From Terriglobia bacterium (lineage in GTDB: Bacteria > Acidobacteriota > Terriglobia > Terriglobales > SCQP01), in assembly GCA_021323595.1 (NCBI GenBank), contig JAJPKR010000014.1, positions 62,001-126,000 of the forward strand: DNA of 64,000 nt, given 5' to 3'. Shown one piece after another: positions 60,976-64,000 of this stretch; position 1 is the stretch's first letter, and every line of letters begins with the position of its first letter. The position numbers and the translations under genes were made by a program. Below the pieces are notes generated by a model. The model was given only the letters and a program-made list of their open reading frames with translations. It made no database searches and was not told where the DNA came from.

Positions 60976-62856
60976 ATGTGCGGCATCGTCGGCTACGTGG
61001 GCGCCAAACGCGTGGTGCCCGTAGTGCTCGACGGCTTGAAGCGGCTCGAGTACCGGGGCTACGACTCGGCCGGCATCGCCGTCATCGATTCCAGCACGAA
61101 CGGTGCCGGTCCACGCTTGGACATCCGCCGCACCAGCGGCAAGCTGCGCAATTTGGAAGAGGCCGTCCGGCTGCAGCCGCTGGCGGGAACCTACGGCATC
61201 GGCCACACGCGCTGGGCGACGCACGGCCGCCCCACCGAGGAAAACGCCCATCCCCACCGCGACTGCCGGGGCGAGGTCGTCGTCGTCCATAACGGCATCA
61301 TCGAGAACTATCTGGCGCTGAAGCGCCAGCTGGCGGCGGCAGGCCACGAAGTCCGCACCGAGACCGACACCGAAGTGATCGCGCACCTGATCGAGGAGCA
61401 GGCCCAGGCGGCGCCGGGCGCGCCGCTGGAACAGGCGGTGCGGGCGGCGGTGAAGCAGTTGAGCGGCGTTTATGCGCTGGCGATCATCTCGACGCGGGAT
61501 CCCGACAAGATCGTCGCCGTGCGCAACGGCCCGCCGGCGGTGATCGGGCTGGGGCAGAACGAATACTTCGTCGCCAGCGACATTCCCGCCATCCTGCACC
61601 ACACGCGCGAAGTCTTCTTTCTTGCCGACGGCGACATCGCCGTGATCACGCCCAGCGGCGTGCGGCTGATGGACTTCAACGGCAAGGCCATCAGCCGGGC
61701 GCTGACCCACGTCACCTGGGATCCGATCATGGCCGAGAAGGGCGGCTTCAAGCATTTCATGCTGAAGGAGATTTACGAGCAGCCGCGGGCGGTGCGCGAC
61801 ACCTTGCTCGGCCGCCTGTCGCTCGAGCAAGGCAATGTCTATCTGGACGAGATGGAGATCGGCGAGGAAGAGTTCCGCCGCTTCGCTTCGCTGCGCATCG
61901 TCGCTTGCGGCACCTCCTGGCACGCGGCCTTGGCGGGCAAGTTCATGATCGAGCAACTGGCGCGGGTGCCGGTGGAAGTGGACTACGGCAGCGAGTTCCG
62001 CTACCGCGATCCGCTGGTCTCGGCCAACCAGCTGACGGTGCTGATCTCGCAGTCGGGCGAGACTGCCGACACCTTGGCCGCCCAGCGGCAAGCACGCGAG
62101 CAAGGCTCGCGCACGCTGGCCATCTGCAACGTCGTCGGCAGCATGCTGACGCGGGAGGCGAACGGCACGCTCTATACCCATGCCGGGCCCGAGATCGGCG
62201 TGGCCTCGACGAAGGCCTTCACCGCGCAACTGACGGCGCTCCTGGTGCTGGCGCTCTATCTGGGGCGCGCACGCGGCGTGCTGTCTCCCGCGCAAGCGAC
62301 GGCGCTCATGGAGGAGTGCGACCGGCTGCCCGGCAAGCTCGAAGCGCTGCTCAATCGAGATGACGACTACGAAGGGCTGGCGCGCCGCTTCCACCGCAGC
62401 CGCGACTTTCTCTATCTGGGCCGCGGCATCCACTATCCCATCGCGCTCGAAGGCGCGCTCAAGCTCAAGGAAATTTCCTACATTCATGCCGAGGGCTATC
62501 CCGCCGGCGAGATGAAGCACGGGCCCAACGCGCTGATCGACGAGAACCTGCCGGTCGTGGTCATCGCCACCCGCGAACCGGGCAGTTCCGCCTCCGAAGT
62601 GCGCTACGAAAAGACCCTCAGCAACATGCGCGAGGTGCAAGCGCGCGAGGGCCAGGTCATCGCCATCGTCAACGACGGCGACCGCGAGGCGCGCGATGCC
62701 GCCGATTACGCCATCGCCGTGCCGGGCGCGCCGGAGTTGCTGCTGCCCATTCTGGAAGTGGTGCCGCTGCAACTGCTTGCCTATCACATCGCCATCCGGC
62801 GCGGCTGCGACGTGGACCAGCCGCGCAATCTCGCGAAGTCAGTCACGGTCGAGTAG
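60976..62856 (+). CDS. glmS: Glutamine-fructose-6-phosphate aminotransferase (isomerizing)
   Basis: [84 protein letters not shown]-terminal [13 protein letters not shown]. Confidence 0.97.
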   Translation: MCGIVGYVGAKRVVPVVLDGLKRLEYRGYDSAGIAVIDSSTNGAGPRLDIRRTSGKLRNLEEAVRLQPLAGTYGIGHTRWATHGRPTEENAHPHRDCRGEVVVVHNGIIENYLALKRQLAAAGHEVRTETDTEVIAHLIEEQAQAAPGAPLEQAVRAAVKQLSGVYALAIISTRDPDKIVAVRNGPPAVIGLGQNEYFVASDIPAILHHTREVFFLADGDIAVITPSGVRLMDFNGKAISRALTHVTWDPIMAEKGGFKHFMLKEIYEQPRAVRDTLLGRLSLEQGNVYLDEMEIGEEEFRRFASLRIVACGTSWHAALAGKFMIEQLARVPVEVDYGSEFRYRDPLVSANQLTVLISQSGETADTLAAQRQAREQGSRTLAICNVVGSMLTREANGTLYTHAGPEIGVASTKAFTAQLTALLVLALYLGRARGVLSPAQATALMEECDRLPGKLEALLNRDDDYEGLARRFHRSRDFLYLGRGIHYPIALEGALKLKEISYIHAEGYPAGEMKHGPNALIDENLPVVVIATREPGSSASEVRYEKTLSNMREVQAREGQVIAIVNDGDREARDAADYAIAVPGAPELLLPILEVVPLQLLAYHIAIRRGCDVDQPRNLAKSVTVE

Positions 62857-62913
62857 GGTTCGGCGTTGGGCGGAGGGCGTTCGGCGCGCGCAACGCCGCG
62901 CCGGAACCGGGGT

Positions 62914-63570
62914 CTAGCCGCCGCCGGAGCCGGCGCCGGCGGGCGGTTGGGGTTCGCGCGCCGCCCACAGCGGATAGTCGAGCCCGGCGAGGCGGTTCAT
63001 CGCGATCGCTTGCAGCGTCAGCGCCACCACCGCGACTTCGATCACCACCAGCGAGAGCGGCCGGACAACGATGCCCAGGGAAATGATCAGGGTCGTGGCG
63101 CCGGCGGGGGGATGCGCCGCCTTGAATAAGATCATCAGCGCGCCGGTGAGGCCCAACGAGAGGCCGGCCGCGACAATGCGCTCGTCGTTGATGCCGACGG
63201 CGGTGATCGAGGGCGCGTGGCTCAAACCCATGATGCGCAGCGCGAAATAGCCGCACAAGATGCCGATGGCGTGGCCATAGATCGTGTGCCGCGGGGAAGC
63301 GGTGGGCGACTGGGGCGTGAAGAAGAACAGGAAGGCGGTCGGGCCGAGCGAGGGAAAGACGAAAGGCGTGTGCGAGAGCATGCCCACCGCCGCCATGATG
63401 CAAATACTGACGAAGCCGTTGACGAAAACGAAGAGCGCCCATAACGGCCGCTCGGGAAAGCGCTCCAACAAATTGGCGAAGCGCAGCCGCCGCAAGAGGC
63501 CGCGAACGACGAGCGGATCGAGCAGGCGCAGGCGCTCCGGAGAGGAACGCGGCGGCTCCGGCTTGGTCAT
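62914..63570 (-). CDS. HPP-family membrane protein
   Basis: FPSLGPTAFLFFFTPQSPTASPRHTIYGHAIG, HPPAGATTLIISLG. Confidence 0.88.
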   Translation of the reverse strand: MTKPEPPRSSPERLRLLDPLVVRGLLRRLRFANLLERFPERPLWALFVFVNGFVSICIMAAVGMLSHTPFVFPSLGPTAFLFFFTPQSPTASPRHTIYGHAIGILCGYFALRIMGLSHAPSITAVGINDERIVAAGLSLGLTGALMILFKAAHPPAGATTLIISLGIVVRPLSLVVIEVAVVALTLQAIAMNRLAGLDYPLWAAREPQPPAGAGSGGG

Positions 63571-63603
63571 GACATTCCCGCCGGCACGGTCGGCGCCGCC
63601 TGC

Positions 63604-64000
63604 TCAGGCGGCGTTGAGTTGCGCCTCCAGCGCCACGGCGCGCGGGAACACGATGCCGTCTTCCAAGCCGGTGTGAACGGCGAGATCGCGATCGAAGGCG
63701 GCCAGGGCGGCGTAAAGCTCGCGCGCGCGCGCGCCGTCGGCGGCGGCCGGGGTGAAGCCGTTCGAGAGCTCCTTGAGGCGCGCGAGAAAGCGCTCGGCCT
63801 CGCGATGCTCCATGTCCATCATGCGGATCGGAGCGGCGATGCTGCCGAAGCTGAAGCGCGGCGCGGCGGCCTGGCCCGCCGCGGCCTGCTCCAATTGCCC
63901 GATCATCGGGAACAGCACCTGCTCCTCCTTGGCCATGTGCACGGTCAGGGCTTGCTGCACCTGCGTGAACAAGCCCTGCAATCGCAGGAGGGCGGCATCC
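63604..64000 (-). CDS. RIC/YtfE/ScdA-type hemerythrin-domain (Fe-S repair di-iron) protein, truncated at window end
   Basis: HMAKEEQVLFPMI, MDMEHREAERFLARL, HTGLEDGIVFPRAVALE; the frame stays open to the window edge. Confidence 0.82.
   Translation of the reverse strand, partial: DAALLRLQGLFTQVQQALTVHMAKEEQVLFPMIGQLEQAAAGQAAAPRFSFGSIAAPIRMMDMEHREAERFLARLKELSNGFTPAAADGARARELYAALAAFDRDLAVHTGLEDGIVFPRAVALEAQLNAA

Noticed and set aside
60610-62787. 725-aa minus-strand ORF antisense to glmS
   Set aside because: Shadow ORF of a clearly conserved gene.

Overview
High-GC (about 65-70%) chromosomal window, probably from an Acidobacteriota-like bacterium (inferred from gene content only: tal-pgi fusion, FecR/DUF6600-type protein, PEP-CTERM protein). 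It is densely coding. I saw no rRNA, tRNA, CRISPR array, integrase or IS element. Recognisable blocks: AddB/AddA-like helicase-nuclease (1-3.8 kb); polyprenyl-type glycan genes (3.9-6.7 kb); M1 aminopeptidase; an oxidative pentose-phosphate operon (gluconokinase, tal-pgi, zwf, opcA-like, rpe; 9.6-17.4 kb); a surface/secretion region (PEP-CTERM protein, NAD-dependent epimerase, TPR lipoprotein, two related small secreted proteins, a sigma54-type response regulator, a PapD-like periplasmic protein, and a beta-barrel protein with C-terminal Ig/carboxypeptidase-regulatory-like domains; 17.4-28.4 kb); M13 peptidase; two-component genes; galE; a FecR-type repeat protein; mqnD; MFS; polA; rarA; an RNA methyltransferase; thiolase and hydroxyacyl-CoA dehydrogenase; radical SAM; PQQ-like; SGNH hydrolase; SpoIIE-like phosphatase; uvrA with a two-component system; purS; glmS; HPP; and a RIC-type hemerythrin protein. 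The best candidate for an undescribed system is the 21.9-28.4 kb locus: a possible non-canonical chaperone/usher-like surface assembly system. It has a sigma54-like promoter in front of the subunit-chaperone-barrel genes and a nearby sigma54 activator carrying a variant GALTGA loop. A second sigma54-like promoter precedes the PEP-CTERM gene. All assignments come from reading motifs and were not checked by database search.
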